A stretch of DNA of 64,000 nt, from positions 1-64,000 of the forward strand of contig JAJDAF010000010.1 of the NCBI GenBank assembly GCA_029261995.1, written 5' to 3'. Made by a program: the position numbers and the translations under genes. Shown piece after piece: positions 17,471 to 25,387 of the stretch; the stretch's first letter is position 1; the number at the start of each line of letters is the position of its first letter. The stretch is from Candidatus Zhuqueibacterota bacterium (lineage in GTDB: Bacteria > Zhuqueibacterota > Zhuqueibacteria > Oceanimicrobiales > Oceanimicrobiaceae). A model generated the notes under the pieces. It searched no databases. It saw only the letters and a program-made list of their open reading frames with translations, and had not been told where the DNA came from.

Positions 17471-18258
17471 TGTGCCCTAACTCACGCTGGCTCTTGACGA
17501 CTGCTATCGCCGTTCTGGCGATGTTGACCACAGCCGGTGTTTCGGCGGCCCAGGAGTATCCCGGGTGGTTTCTCAACCCCGGTGCTTTAGACTGCCGAAC
17601 GCCGGTTGTCGGCTATTCTTACCCAGCCTACCATGCTGATTCGGCGGCCGTCCTGGCCATCCGTGATGGCTTCATCAATTACGCGAAACAAAGGGATTTG
17701 ACCATCAGCGGCGGGCAGGCCTTCTGGACTACGGAAATCGGTATGTTCTGGATGGGATCGAATTTCGTCGAGAGCTTTGATTCGAGCCGGGCCGGGCACG
17801 CCGAAAATGTGCTGGCCCCGCAGGATACCGTGTTTCGCGATAGCTTCATTTTCACGCTTCTGGCCGGCGATGGCTGCGAGTTGAACGACGATGCCCGGGC
17901 CATGCACCAGATGGGAGCCTCAGGGCAACCTGCGTGGGTGGAAGCAACGCCTAAAGATTCCGCTTTTCACTACGGTGTCGGTGTCGCGCCGCAGTATTTC
18001 TACGAGTTGAGTTCCTGGCGTGAGGCAGAGAAATATGCCTGCCGCAATCTGGCCCGCACCATCCTGACCAGCGTGCAATCACTCGGCAAGCTAGGCTACC
18101 AGGGGCAGGAGATCATCAATGAAGAAGTGCCGGTTCGGCTGCGGGACTGGCAGGTCGCGGCGCGCTGGATGAATCCGGACGAGAAGATATTCTACGTGCT
18201 GGTCAGAATGCCAAAGCGACAGCGCGGCATTGTTGAGCCTGAATCGGTTTTAAAGTAG
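17470..18258 (+). CDS. Exported LPP20-like protein
   Basis: The 262-residue form starts at GTG 17470, which overlaps the previous gene's stop (TAGTG) and gives a normal signal peptide (RWLLTTAIAVLAMLTTAGVS). An earlier GTG at 17437 would add an acidic leader. After the signal peptide, EYPGWFLNPG mimics the PEWFSNPP opening of the LPP20 neighbour, and later WREAEKYACRNLARTILTSV and KIFYVLVRMP follow the same LPP20 plan. There is no lipobox, so the mature protein should be soluble in the periplasm. Translational coupling suggests the two LPP20-type proteins work together. Confidence 0.7.
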   Translation: MCPNSRWLLTTAIAVLAMLTTAGVSAAQEYPGWFLNPGALDCRTPVVGYSYPAYHADSAAVLAIRDGFINYAKQRDLTISGGQAFWTTEIGMFWMGSNFVESFDSSRAGHAENVLAPQDTVFRDSFIFTLLAGDGCELNDDARAMHQMGASGQPAWVEATPKDSAFHYGVGVAPQYFYELSSWREAEKYACRNLARTILTSVQSLGKLGYQGQEIINEEVPVRLRDWQVAARWMNPDEKIFYVLVRMPKRQRGIVEPESVLK

Positions 18259-18282
18259 TGCCAATCCGAAAAGTCTCTAATC

Positions 18283-18363
18283 TGTCATTCTCGCACGCTT
18301 TTAGCGGGAATCCATGAATGTGCTTCGAGCTTGGGTGCCCGCTAAAAGCATGAGGACATGACA
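18283..18363. repeat. REP-like palindrome
   Basis: TGTCAT at the left edge and ATGACA at the right edge frame a perfect inner inverted repeat, GCTTTTAGCGGG at 18297-18308 and CCCGCTAAAAGC at 18338-18349. The phrase GCGGGAATCCATGAATG resembles widespread intergenic palindromes. A shorter relative lies at 29022-29053. The hairpin lies between the LPP20-like gene and the kinase gene and may attenuate transcription between them. Confidence 0.65.
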
Positions 18364-18462
18364 AAAGTCAACCATTTTCGGAACGACACAAAATAACGGC
18401 TCAGGAAGTCCCGCTCTTCATGTCAGTTCGCATCTCAAACAAGAATTTCTGGAAATCATCAC

Positions 18463-20718
18463 GTGAGCAAACTTGACCAACTTTGTCCCGGCTGTTTCAC
18501 TGAAAAGGAGGCCGGTGGCGTCTGTCCGTCTTGCGGCTATGACTCGGACGGCTACCGTAGCCCGCTGGCGCTTCAGGACCATGCCTTTCTAAACGACCAG
18601 TATCTGGTAGGCCGGGTACTTGGAAAGCCGGGCGGATTTGGCATCACCTATTTTGGCTGGGACGCCCGGTTGGAAACCTCCATTGCCATCAAAGAGTACC
18701 TGCCGCGCGAATTCGTTGGCAGGGGCAAAGATGGCACCACAGTCACGCCCCATTCTGAAGAAGACAGCAAAACTTTTGAGCAGGGCTTGCAGGAGTTCCT
18801 GCAAGAGGCGCGCACTCTCGCCCGCTTCGACCATTCGAATCTTGTCCGGGTCCGGAATTTTTTTGAGCAGAATGACACCGCCTACCTGGTCATGGACTAT
18901 CTCGAAGGCTGCAACCTCGAAGAGCACCGCAAGCAGGCCGGCGGCAAACTGTCGGAAGAGGAAGCCGTCAGTATCATGATTCAGGTGCTGGATGGCCTCA
19001 CGCATGTGCATGCGAATAACCTGCTGCACCGTGACATCAAGCCGCAAAATATCTACCTCACGAAAGATGGCCGCGCAATTCTGCTGGATTTTGGCGCGGC
19101 GCGGGTGGCGATGTCGGGGTTCACGCGCAGTATGTCCGTGATCCTGACGCCAGGATTTGCGCCGTACGAGCAGTATTCGAGACGTGGTCTGCAAGGGCCC
19201 TGGACCGACGTTTATGCCTGCGCCGCCACGCTGTACTACATCATAACCGGCAAAGTCCTGCCTGATTCCGCCGACGAGGCAAACGATGCCGCCTTTTCAG
19301 CGCTTGACAGCAACGGCAAGGCGCTTTCTCTTTCTTTGCACGAAGTCTTGCGGCCGGCTCTGGCGGTTCTGCCTGAAAATCGCACGCAAACCGCGGCGGA
19401 CTTCAAGACAGCGCTTGAACATGCTCGAAATCTGGTGGTCAGCGATGACATCAAGACCGTGAGAGTGACCACGCCGCAATCTGCTACGATAGCGGAAGCC
19501 GCGCCGAAGAAAAAGAAACCGGTGGCGCTGTTTGCTGCTTTGCTGGTGGTTGTGGTGGCAGCAGCAGCTTATTTATTTGTTCCGCGCTCAGGGCAACCAC
19601 CGCAGTCTGCTGCAACGACACAGCAGGAAGAAGGCGAACAGCAACTGGTTACCAAGGACGCCGCCAATGTTGGCGCTGTGCTCGTCCAGCCAGAAAAACG
19701 GCAGACCGAAGAGGCCGGTGAGGCAAATCTGTTTGCGGCTTACGTCAGCGAAGGCGATCGCCTGTTTGCAGCCAAATCGTTTGCGGAAGCCAAGATCGAA
19801 TATGAAAAGGCGCTTGCCCTGAATCCGGAAGACAGCCATGCCGGCGACCGGCTCCAGAAATGCAACGACGAAATCGAAGCGGCCAGCGGCCTGGCAAAAC
19901 GTGAGGCATCGTATTCAAAATCTCGCAAGCAGGCGGATGGCTTGTTCAAGAAAGGCAATCTCGCCAAAGCAAAGACCGGCTACGCCGATGCGCTCAAGAG
20001 CAAGCCGGGAGATGCTTTTTCCACGCGTCGTCTGAAACAGTGCGATGAGATGGTTTTCATCAAAGGCAGCGCCTTCCTGATGGGAACCCGTGAGTCGAAA
20101 GATGAACCGCTGCACATGGTGATTCTCGGCTCATTCTTGATGGATAAGCATGAAGTCACAGTCAAACAATACGGTGAGTTTCTAAAGGCGAAGAAGCGTG
20201 GCGCCCCGTCTGAATGGCAGAAACAACTGGCCCGACCGAATCACCCGGTGGCGTTTGTTTCATGGGATGATGCGACAGCTTACGCGAAATGGGCGGGCAA
20301 ACGTCTGCCCAGCGAGGCTGAGTGGGAGTATGCGGCACGCGGCGGCCTCGAGAACAAAACATACCCTTGGGGAGATGAGCCGCCCGAGTCCCGGCCCGAG
20401 CAGGCGAAGCGGTTCGGCGCCGAAAACCAGAAGTCTTTGCGGCAAGTTGGTCTCTACGCCGCTAACGGTTTTGGTCTGTTTGACATGGCTGACAACGCCT
20501 GGGAGTGGTGTTCGGACTGGTTTCAATTTGACTACTACAAGAGCAGCGCCGACCGCAATCCCAAGGGCCCGCAAACCGGCAGCCGGCGAGTGGTGCGCGG
20601 CATTGTGGCGTCTTCGGGTTTCGCAGCGTACAACTTCAAGTGCTACACGCGTTTTGCGCAAGAGCCAGATCAGAAGAAGCGTTTCATTGGCTTTCGCTGT
20701 GCCGGTGACTTGCAGTAG
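18463..20718 (+). CDS. Membrane Ser/Thr protein kinase with C-terminal SUMF1/FGE-like domain
   Basis: The 751-residue multidomain protein starts at a GTG. An N-terminal zinc ribbon (LCPGCFTEKEAGGVCPSCGY) leads into a Hanks-type kinase (about 45-320) with Gly-rich loop, Lys77 in SIAIKEYLP, HRDIKPQN (Asp191) and the DFG Asp209. A single membrane helix lies at about 350-370 (PVALFAALLVVVVAAAAYLF). Outside are TPR-like helices (about 420-510) and an FGE-sulfatase/SUMF1 domain (about 520-751: KHEVTVKQYGEFLKA, RLPSEAEWEYAARGG, WEWCSDWF, GFRCAG). Many SUMF1 domains paired with kinases are ligand-binding rather than formylglycine-forming. Layout suggests a transmembrane receptor kinase serving the exported cluster around it. 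Confidence 0.92.
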   Translation: MSKLDQLCPGCFTEKEAGGVCPSCGYDSDGYRSPLALQDHAFLNDQYLVGRVLGKPGGFGITYFGWDARLETSIAIKEYLPREFVGRGKDGTTVTPHSEEDSKTFEQGLQEFLQEARTLARFDHSNLVRVRNFFEQNDTAYLVMDYLEGCNLEEHRKQAGGKLSEEEAVSIMIQVLDGLTHVHANNLLHRDIKPQNIYLTKDGRAILLDFGAARVAMSGFTRSMSVILTPGFAPYEQYSRRGLQGPWTDVYACAATLYYIITGKVLPDSADEANDAAFSALDSNGKALSLSLHEVLRPALAVLPENRTQTAADFKTALEHARNLVVSDDIKTVRVTTPQSATIAEAAPKKKKPVALFAALLVVVVAAAAYLFVPRSGQPPQSAATTQQEEGEQQLVTKDAANVGAVLVQPEKRQTEEAGEANLFAAYVSEGDRLFAAKSFAEAKIEYEKALALNPEDSHAGDRLQKCNDEIEAASGLAKREASYSKSRKQADGLFKKGNLAKAKTGYADALKSKPGDAFSTRRLKQCDEMVFIKGSAFLMGTRESKDEPLHMVILGSFLMDKHEVTVKQYGEFLKAKKRGAPSEWQKQLARPNHPVAFVSWDDATAYAKWAGKRLPSEAEWEYAARGGLENKTYPWGDEPPESRPEQAKRFGAENQKSLRQVGLYAANGFGLFDMADNAWEWCSDWFQFDYYKSSADRNPKGPQTGSRRVVRGIVASSGFAAYNFKCYTRFAQEPDQKKRFIGFRCAGDLQ

Positions 20719-20859
20719 CCGCCTCGACTGGGCAGTCGCCGAAGATCTCGCTCACACGGTCTCCGTGGGAGTGTGTGGTCGGACGCTCTGCGTCCAGTAC
20801 TTGCGGATGCGACGCCGGGCAGTTCGTCGAAACGAGTACAAAAGATTCAGGGGTTGAAT

Positions 20860-22359
20860 ATGGATTCTTCAAAACTAACTGCTGTCATCGTTGCTGCGAC
20901 CGTTACCTTGGTCCTCCGTCCGTTTGCAGGGCCGGCAAACGCTCAGAAGGATTTTCAGGAGTGGCTCAAGAAAGACAAAAAAGCCTTTGAGAAATACCTG
21001 GAAGAGCGTGACAAGGAGTTTTCCAATTTTCTGAAAAAGGAATGGCAGTCGCTTGACCTGAACCGAGGCGTCAAACGCGACGTGCAGCCCAAGCCGGTCA
21101 AAATGCCCCGGGCCGAAGCCATCCCGGTCAAACCTCTCGACCGGTCGGCGCCGCTGGTGAAAGATATTCCGCTGCCGGAATACCGACCTCGAGCAGTACC
21201 GCAGAAGAAGCTTGACCTGCAACCCGACGCACCGAATGCTGACCTATTGGACATCGATTACTTCGGCCTCGCGTTGAAGGTCAGCGTTGACCCGGGTTTT
21301 CGCCAGCCGTTTGGCGACCAAGCCGACAACAACAGCATCAGCGCCTACTGGACCCGGATGGGCGGCTTGAAGTACAAAGTCCTCACCGCTGAAACAGAGT
21401 TTCTGGCGCAGGCGCTCGATTTGAATGACTGGGGTTTCGGTCTGTTGCTGAACCGAGTTGCCTCCAGGCTTTTTCCAACTTCAAAGAACGATCGTAATCT
21501 GCTGCTCTGGTTCCTGCTATCAAAATCGGGTTACGATGCCAGGGTGGGCTACCAGGATGGCCAAGTCTTTCTGCTGCTGCCTTCCATGAACGTTCTGTAT
21601 GGCACGCGCTATTTTGTTATCCAGGGTACGCGTTACTATCTCGCTTCCTTCGACAACCATCCTGAAGCCGCCAAATCGCTGCACACCTACGATGGCCGAT
21701 ATCCAGGCGCCACACGTGTGTTCAGTCTTGCGGTCAAAAAGCTGCCGAATATTCCGCAGAGATTGACTGAGAGGCCGGTGGTTTTTCGCTACCCATCTGA
21801 GCAGCACACGGTCAATCTGAAATTTGATCGCTCGATTGTGGCGTTTTTTCAGCACTACCCGCTGACCGACCTGCCGGTTTATTTTGGGGCACCCGTCTCC
21901 GCTGGCGCTGCCAAGGCGCTGCTGAATGATTTGAAACCGCTGGTGGTCGGCAAGCCTGAAACCGAGGGCGTCAATACCCTGCTGCGCTTTGTGCAAACGG
22001 CTTTCGAATATCAGACCGACCAGGAGCAGTTCGGCCGCGAGCGATTTCTGTTTGCCGAGGAGACGCTTTCCTACCCCTACTCGGACTGCGAAGACAGGTC
22101 CATTCTGTTCGCCTACCTGGTGACGAATTTGCTCGGGCTGGAGGTCGTTGGACTGGACTATCCCGGACACATTGCCACAGCCGTGCATTTCCGCAGTCCG
22201 GTGGCAGGCGACTTCGTGATGCACAAAGGCAAGAAGTACGTCATCTGCGACCCGACCTACATCAACGCTGTATTCGGGATGACTATGCCGGCGGTGAAAG
22301 ATGCCACTCCGAAGATCATGACTCTGTCGCCGGTGGTTTCGGTCAGTGACAAGATGTGA
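20860..22359 (+). CDS. Exported transglutaminase-like protein
   Basis: The 499-residue protein starts at ATG 20860 (AGGGGTTGAAT upstream); the longer frame lacks a signal peptide. A signal peptide (LTAVIVAATVTLVLRPF, ending near PANAQ) is followed by a charged coiled region (KDFQEWLKKDKKAFEKYLEE). The C-terminal third has a transglutaminase-like core with Cys410 in YSDCEDRS, His437/His443 in YPGHIATAVHF and Asp in ICDPTY. Transglutaminase-like enzymes cross-link or cleave amide bonds. The arrangement matches large periplasmic proteins of this superfamily in Bacteroidota-like genomes. It is the last gene of the exported cluster, 141 bases after the kinase. Confidence 0.82.
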   Translation: MDSSKLTAVIVAATVTLVLRPFAGPANAQKDFQEWLKKDKKAFEKYLEERDKEFSNFLKKEWQSLDLNRGVKRDVQPKPVKMPRAEAIPVKPLDRSAPLVKDIPLPEYRPRAVPQKKLDLQPDAPNADLLDIDYFGLALKVSVDPGFRQPFGDQADNNSISAYWTRMGGLKYKVLTAETEFLAQALDLNDWGFGLLLNRVASRLFPTSKNDRNLLLWFLLSKSGYDARVGYQDGQVFLLLPSMNVLYGTRYFVIQGTRYYLASFDNHPEAAKSLHTYDGRYPGATRVFSLAVKKLPNIPQRLTERPVVFRYPSEQHTVNLKFDRSIVAFFQHYPLTDLPVYFGAPVSAGAAKALLNDLKPLVVGKPETEGVNTLLRFVQTAFEYQTDQEQFGRERFLFAEETLSYPYSDCEDRSILFAYLVTNLLGLEVVGLDYPGHIATAVHFRSPVAGDFVMHKGKKYVICDPTYINAVFGMTMPAVKDATPKIMTLSPVVSVSDKM

Positions 22360-22380
22360 TTATGGTTGGCAGGTCTGTTT

Positions 22381-22525
22381 CGAGCGCCGTTCTGCCGATT
22401 TGGCTGGCGGTTTATCATTTTCGGGTGCCCGGTTACAGTTTTTGGCAGACGCTCGTTGATTTTCCGGTGGCGCTGATTGACTTCCGGGTGGCGCTGCATC
22501 ATTTTTGGGCGAGCCGGAACGTCTG
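22381..22525. repeat. Degenerate 21-bp tandem array, left
   Basis: About six units with GG-starts at 22402, 22424, 22444, 22466, 22487 and 22508 (spacing 20-22). The best units read GGTGGCGCTGATTGACTTCC and similar. The unit resembles that of the longer array at 28011-28367. On the minus strand the units read as heptapeptide-like KMMQRHP, EVNQRHR, KINERLP, but no gene is supported. Confidence 0.65.
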
Positions 22526-22617
22526 AACACTCCGGCCCGCCGCCTGTCAAATCGGACTCTCGAAAACCAGAGCCCGGCGGACTTCATGTCTGCTGGCGTA
22601 AGAAAACCGCGCGCCGG

Positions 22618-22953
22618 CTATCCTACCAATGTCATTTTGATTGTTCCGCACAGGCTGCCCGCCTGCAATTTTGCCAGGTAGACCCCGGAAGCCACATTTT
22701 GTCCGGCGGTGTCTTTGCCGTTGCAGCGGATGTTGTGTTTTCCCGCGGTCTCAACCGTCGATACTATGGCGCCGTTCACGTGCTTCTGCTGCATCTCCTT
22801 TTTGACACACCAGTTGCGTCTCTTGCTCTGGTAGGACAGCGACCCTGGCGAAACCTTGAACTTCTTGACCAGGTTCTCGAAAGTCACGCCGTTGTAAACG
22901 TGTTCCTGCTCCACCGCCAGCCAAAACGCATCGCTGTAGTTGACCCGGCCCAT
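22618..22953 (-). CDS. Chimeric ORF: phage-type HTH fused to a T9SS sorting-domain remnant
   Basis: Residues 1 to about 60 (GRVNYSDAFWLAVEQEHVYN and VKKFKVSPGSLSYQSKRRNW) resemble the helix-turn-helix start of phage terminase small subunits or transposase-like proteins. From about residue 67 the sequence changes to AGKHNIRCNGKDTAGQNVAS followed by GVYLAKLQAG, the typical end of a Por/type IX C-terminal sorting domain. These two parts do not belong together, so the gene probably arose at a recombination junction between phage and host DNA near 22755. Its start directly abuts the stop of the next upstream gene. It may be non-functional. Confidence 0.6.
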   Translation of the reverse strand: MGRVNYSDAFWLAVEQEHVYNGVTFENLVKKFKVSPGSLSYQSKRRNWCVKKEMQQKHVNGAIVSTVETAGKHNIRCNGKDTAGQNVASGVYLAKLQAGSLCGTIKMTLVG

Positions 22954-23187
22954 TCATTTTGCCTGCTGCTTTTCTACCCACGACGCTATCTTTGCGACAT
23001 CCGCCTCAATCTTCTTCCAATGTTCCTGTTCGGCTGAACGCTTGATTTTGATTTCCGTAATGTCGTCGCGATTGGTTCTGGACTCGACGCCGAAGTATGT
23101 GAGAAGAAGAGAAATCACGGTCAGCAAAACCGTGATGAGTGTCTTGTAGGTCTGTGCGCCGCTGGGTGTTGTCTGTCCGTTAGCCAT
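22954..23187 (-). CDS. Small phage-type membrane protein (spanin/holin-associated)
   Basis: The 77-residue protein has one membrane helix (TLITVLLTVISLLLTYFGV) followed by a charged coiled-coil (DDITEIKIKRSAEQEHWKKI). This is the usual shape of small phage lysis-module proteins. It lies between the holin-like gene and the HTH chimera on the same strand. The exact role is inferred from shape and position only. Confidence 0.6.
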   Translation of the reverse strand: MANGQTTPSGAQTYKTLITVLLTVISLLLTYFGVESRTNRDDITEIKIKRSAEQEHWKKIEADVAKIASWVEKQQAK

Positions 23188-23275
23188 GCAAGGAACTCAC
23201 TTTAGCGCTTTGCGAATCCGCGGGCAGCCTGAGCCACCCGCGGATATCGCTCTCTGGAGGGGAATGGTTGTCTTC

Positions 23276-23638
23276 TTATATGACCTTCTTCAAGGACGCC
23301 GCAACCGTGCCAATTTGTTTGCGCAAATCCACCACGCCGCCGCTCATCGCCCAGGTGAATCCCACAACCATAACCCAGTTGAAGAATCCAAACTCCGCCG
23401 GCACGTTCGGTTCCCCCGGGAAACTCGTCCCTGGTGAGAAGATGGCAAACACCTGCACCATGGCCGCATAGCCAAGGTAGCGCATGCCCAGCGTTACGGC
23501 CGTCGAGCCCACCAGCGCCACAGCGCGTTTGCTGAACTCGTTCGTTGCCCGCACCAAATCGATAAGCCAGGCCGTCACCACATTCGCACTGACCACCAGC
23601 GCCACAGCAATCGCGGTAATTTCAAGAATAGGAATCAT
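23276..23638 (-). CDS. Holin-like phage membrane protein
   Basis: The 120-residue protein has three to four membrane segments (EITAIAVALVVSANVVTAWL, a middle GSTAVTLGMRYLGYAAMVQV, and FGFFNWVMVVGFTWAMSGG) and a short charged end. The size and topology match phage holins, which permeabilise the inner membrane to release endolysin. No endolysin is present nearby, so the lysis module is incomplete. A rho-independent terminator-like hairpin lies about 28 bases before its ATG. Confidence 0.6.
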   Translation of the reverse strand: MIPILEITAIAVALVVSANVVTAWLIDLVRATNEFSKRAVALVGSTAVTLGMRYLGYAAMVQVFAIFSPGTSFPGEPNVPAEFGFFNWVMVVGFTWAMSGGVVDLRKQIGTVAASLKKVI

Positions 23639-23665
23639 GACCCTCTCCGGTTAAGTCCAAAAAAA

Positions 23666-23712
23666 ATCCCGGCACCGTCGGGAGGATTGACTCCAGAACA
23701 GTACCGGGACGC
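23666..23712 (-). terminator. Rho-independent terminator or attenuator upstream of holin-like gene
   Basis: Read on the minus strand, CCCGGTAC (near 23705) pairs with GTGCCGGG, which is followed directly by eight T residues; a smaller inner pairing CCCGA/TCGGG is also possible. As it lies just before the holin-like gene and in the same direction, it may work as an attenuator or shield the gene from read-through. Confidence 0.6.
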
Positions 23713-23852
23713 GCGTCGTACCCTTTAAACCTATAGAATTAAACCATTAGAAGCGAATATTTGTTTTCCAGACACGTCCGTATATTGACTTTCTGGCTGG
23801 TATATTGGGGTGTTCAACGGTTAGCGGTTGTTCACAAAGCAGGCACAACATC

Positions 23853-24533
23853 ATGAAAAACAACTCATCTGAGAGCAGACGTAATGAATCGGATCCTTTC
23901 GATTTACTTTTTGGATGTGATCTTGCCGGGCCAGAAAGTCCGCTGGAGGAGTTTCTTGAGGAAAAGCTATTGCCATTATTAGATCTTAAGACAGTAAGTT
24001 TTCAGCGACAGTTTAAAGTAAGCACAACAGGAGGGAAATTCCGGCTAGACTATGCCTTAAAGTGTAATAGTGTCTATTTGGGACTAGAATGTGATGGCAA
24101 AGAATTTCATGATACTGAACATGATCTATGGCGTGACGCATTGATAATTGGAGACACTGAAATAACCGATATCATCCGGATAACTGGAAGCCAAATATAC
24201 AGAAACGTTTACTGCTGCATATACTTAATAATGAGAATCTATCCTCAATTATTCATAAGAAATGAGCGAAAAAGAGTCTCTTCTCTCGCGGTAGAAGAGT
24301 TGCGAGATTGGTTGTCTGGTAAGAAAGAGCGTCATGGCGACATTGCCGATTTTTCTTATGAAAGGGACGACGAAGTGAGTGATATGCCAAGGGAAGTTTC
24401 AGAGAAAGATATTGAAGGTTCAGCCTATATCACAAGGAGAAAGTCTCAACTTTCTCAGTTGGCACCCTTAATTGCTTTTGCTAGAAAGAATAAAGGGTAC
24501 AATATTTCGCAGTTGATTAGGTTGTACGGCTGA
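23853..24533 (+). CDS. Putative PD-(D/E)XK-fold nuclease (DUF559/Vsr-like)
   Basis: The 226-residue protein (ATG 23853; a TTG at 23805 is possible) contains KFRLDYALKCNSVYLGLECD followed by GKEFHDTEHDLWRD. The spacing Asp - about 12 residues - Glu-x-Asp-Gly-Lys fits the PD-(D/E)XK core of DUF559/very-short-patch-repair-like endonucleases. The gene is clearly more AT-rich than the chromosomal genes, a sign of transfer. No methyltransferase is beside it. Possible roles are defence cargo of the island, a homing-type nuclease or DNA repair. The C-terminal 60 residues contain a basic helical tail. Confidence 0.6.
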   Translation: MKNNSSESRRNESDPFDLLFGCDLAGPESPLEEFLEEKLLPLLDLKTVSFQRQFKVSTTGGKFRLDYALKCNSVYLGLECDGKEFHDTEHDLWRDALIIGDTEITDIIRITGSQIYRNVYCCIYLIMRIYPQLFIRNERKRVSSLAVEELRDWLSGKKERHGDIADFSYERDDEVSDMPREVSEKDIEGSAYITRRKSQLSQLAPLIAFARKNKGYNISQLIRLYG

Positions 24534-24580
24534 CCGGAGCGTTGAGACTGTCGAAAGTCCAGATTTCTCACTTTCTTGCT

Positions 24581-24706
24581 AATCTTCCCTCGCTTCTCTG
24601 TGCTCGTCGTTACCATCGCTCTGCTGAAACCCAATAACCGACTCAATCGTATTAAACCGCCTGCCACAATCCAGGCATTCCCGATACCGCCTGAATGAGT
24701 TCCCAA
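24581..24706 (-). pseudogene. Truncated duplicate of the zinc-ribbon gene
   Basis: On the minus strand the frame LGNSFRRYRECLDCGRRFNT followed by IESVIGFQQ is nearly identical to residues 15-50 of the intact zinc-ribbon protein at 25197-25385, but the first CxxC half is missing and the frame has no start. The DNA copies share long exact words such as ACCGACTCAATCGTATT. The break falls at 24706. Confidence 0.75.
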
Positions 24707-24829
24707 GATACCTGAATTTCCTTGTGATTCCATGACTGGATGGTTACATTCATTTAACATAGGAACCCTGATTCTGCCTCCAAGGAGAACGTCATCAAAA
24801 AGGAAGACCGGCAGAAGATTGACGGGATC

Positions 24830-25036
24830 ATGGCGGGGATGCAATGCCCAAAAAACTTCGAATGTGCAGAGAGTGGCTTTAAGAAACTCTGCTGTGCAAA
24901 GGATTGTGGACTTGAAGGCTATGTCGACTGTCTTGAGGAGAACCCCTCAGCGTGTCAGTTTGCGTTATCTTTCGGATACGATCACTTGTGCACGTGCCCG
25001 CTTCGAAGATATCTTGCTAAGGAGTTGAAGATGTAA
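24830..25036 (+). CDS. Small cysteine-rich protein
   Basis: The 68-residue protein has eight cysteines in the pattern CPKNFEC ... CC ... C ... C ... C ... C and ends CTCPLRRYLAKELKM. A family of short proteins with the plan GMQCPKdFxC ... CLE ... CxFxxxFGxxxxCxCPLR occurs in several deep-branching bacteria, and this fits it. The cysteines suggest a metal site or a cluster. The ATG at 24830 has no ribosome site. AAGGAG lies just before an in-frame ATC at 24794 that would add twelve residues typical of the family, so the true start is uncertain. Confidence 0.6.
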   Translation: MAGMQCPKNFECAESGFKKLCCAKDCGLEGYVDCLEENPSACQFALSFGYDHLCTCPLRRYLAKELKM

Positions 25037-25140
25037 AATAGAAGGCCATGATACAGAACAAACTTGCATTTCTGAAACAACGCTCGTATCTTCAAGTCCT
25101 ACCAAAAAACATCTCGCCTCTGAGATGAATGGGAGACTGG

Positions 25141-25177
25141 CCCGTACTTTTTTACTGGGTACGGGTCTTATTATTTT
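25141..25177. terminator. Terminator-like hairpin between convergent genes
   Basis: CCCGTAC at 25141-25147 pairs with GTACGGG at 25159-25165, followed on the plus strand by TCTTATTATTTTG. It lies between the plus-strand Cys-rich gene and the minus-strand zinc-ribbon gene and could serve both. Confidence 0.6.
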
Positions 25178-25196
25178 GTAGCCCCCCGAATTCATC

Positions 25197-25385
25197 CTAC
25201 CTGTTTTCCTTCCGTTCTCTGTGTTCTTCGTTGCTCTCGCACTGCTGAAACCCAACAACCGACTCAATCGTATTGAATCGCCTGCCACAATCCAGGCATT
25301 CCCGGTACCGCCTGAACGAATTACCTGCATGCTTGGCACCATAAACCCGCGTCCGCGAATCACATTTCGGGCACTTTATCGCCAT
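25197..25385 (-). CDS. Phage-type zinc-ribbon protein (Ogr/NrdR-like)
   Basis: The 62-residue protein starts at ATG 25385 and has two zinc-binding CxxC pairs, IKCPKCDSRTRVYG and RRYRECLDCGRRFNT, as in the N-terminal ribbon of NrdR and in small phage Ogr/Delta-like regulators. It lacks the ATP-cone of NrdR. A REP-like palindrome begins three bases outside its start and supplies the G-rich stretch that might act as ribosome site. A truncated copy sits 0.5 kb away. Confidence 0.7.
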   Translation of the reverse strand: MAIKCPKCDSRTRVYGAKHAGNSFRRYRECLDCGRRFNTIESVVGFQQCESNEEHRERKENR

Positions 25386-25387
25386 CA

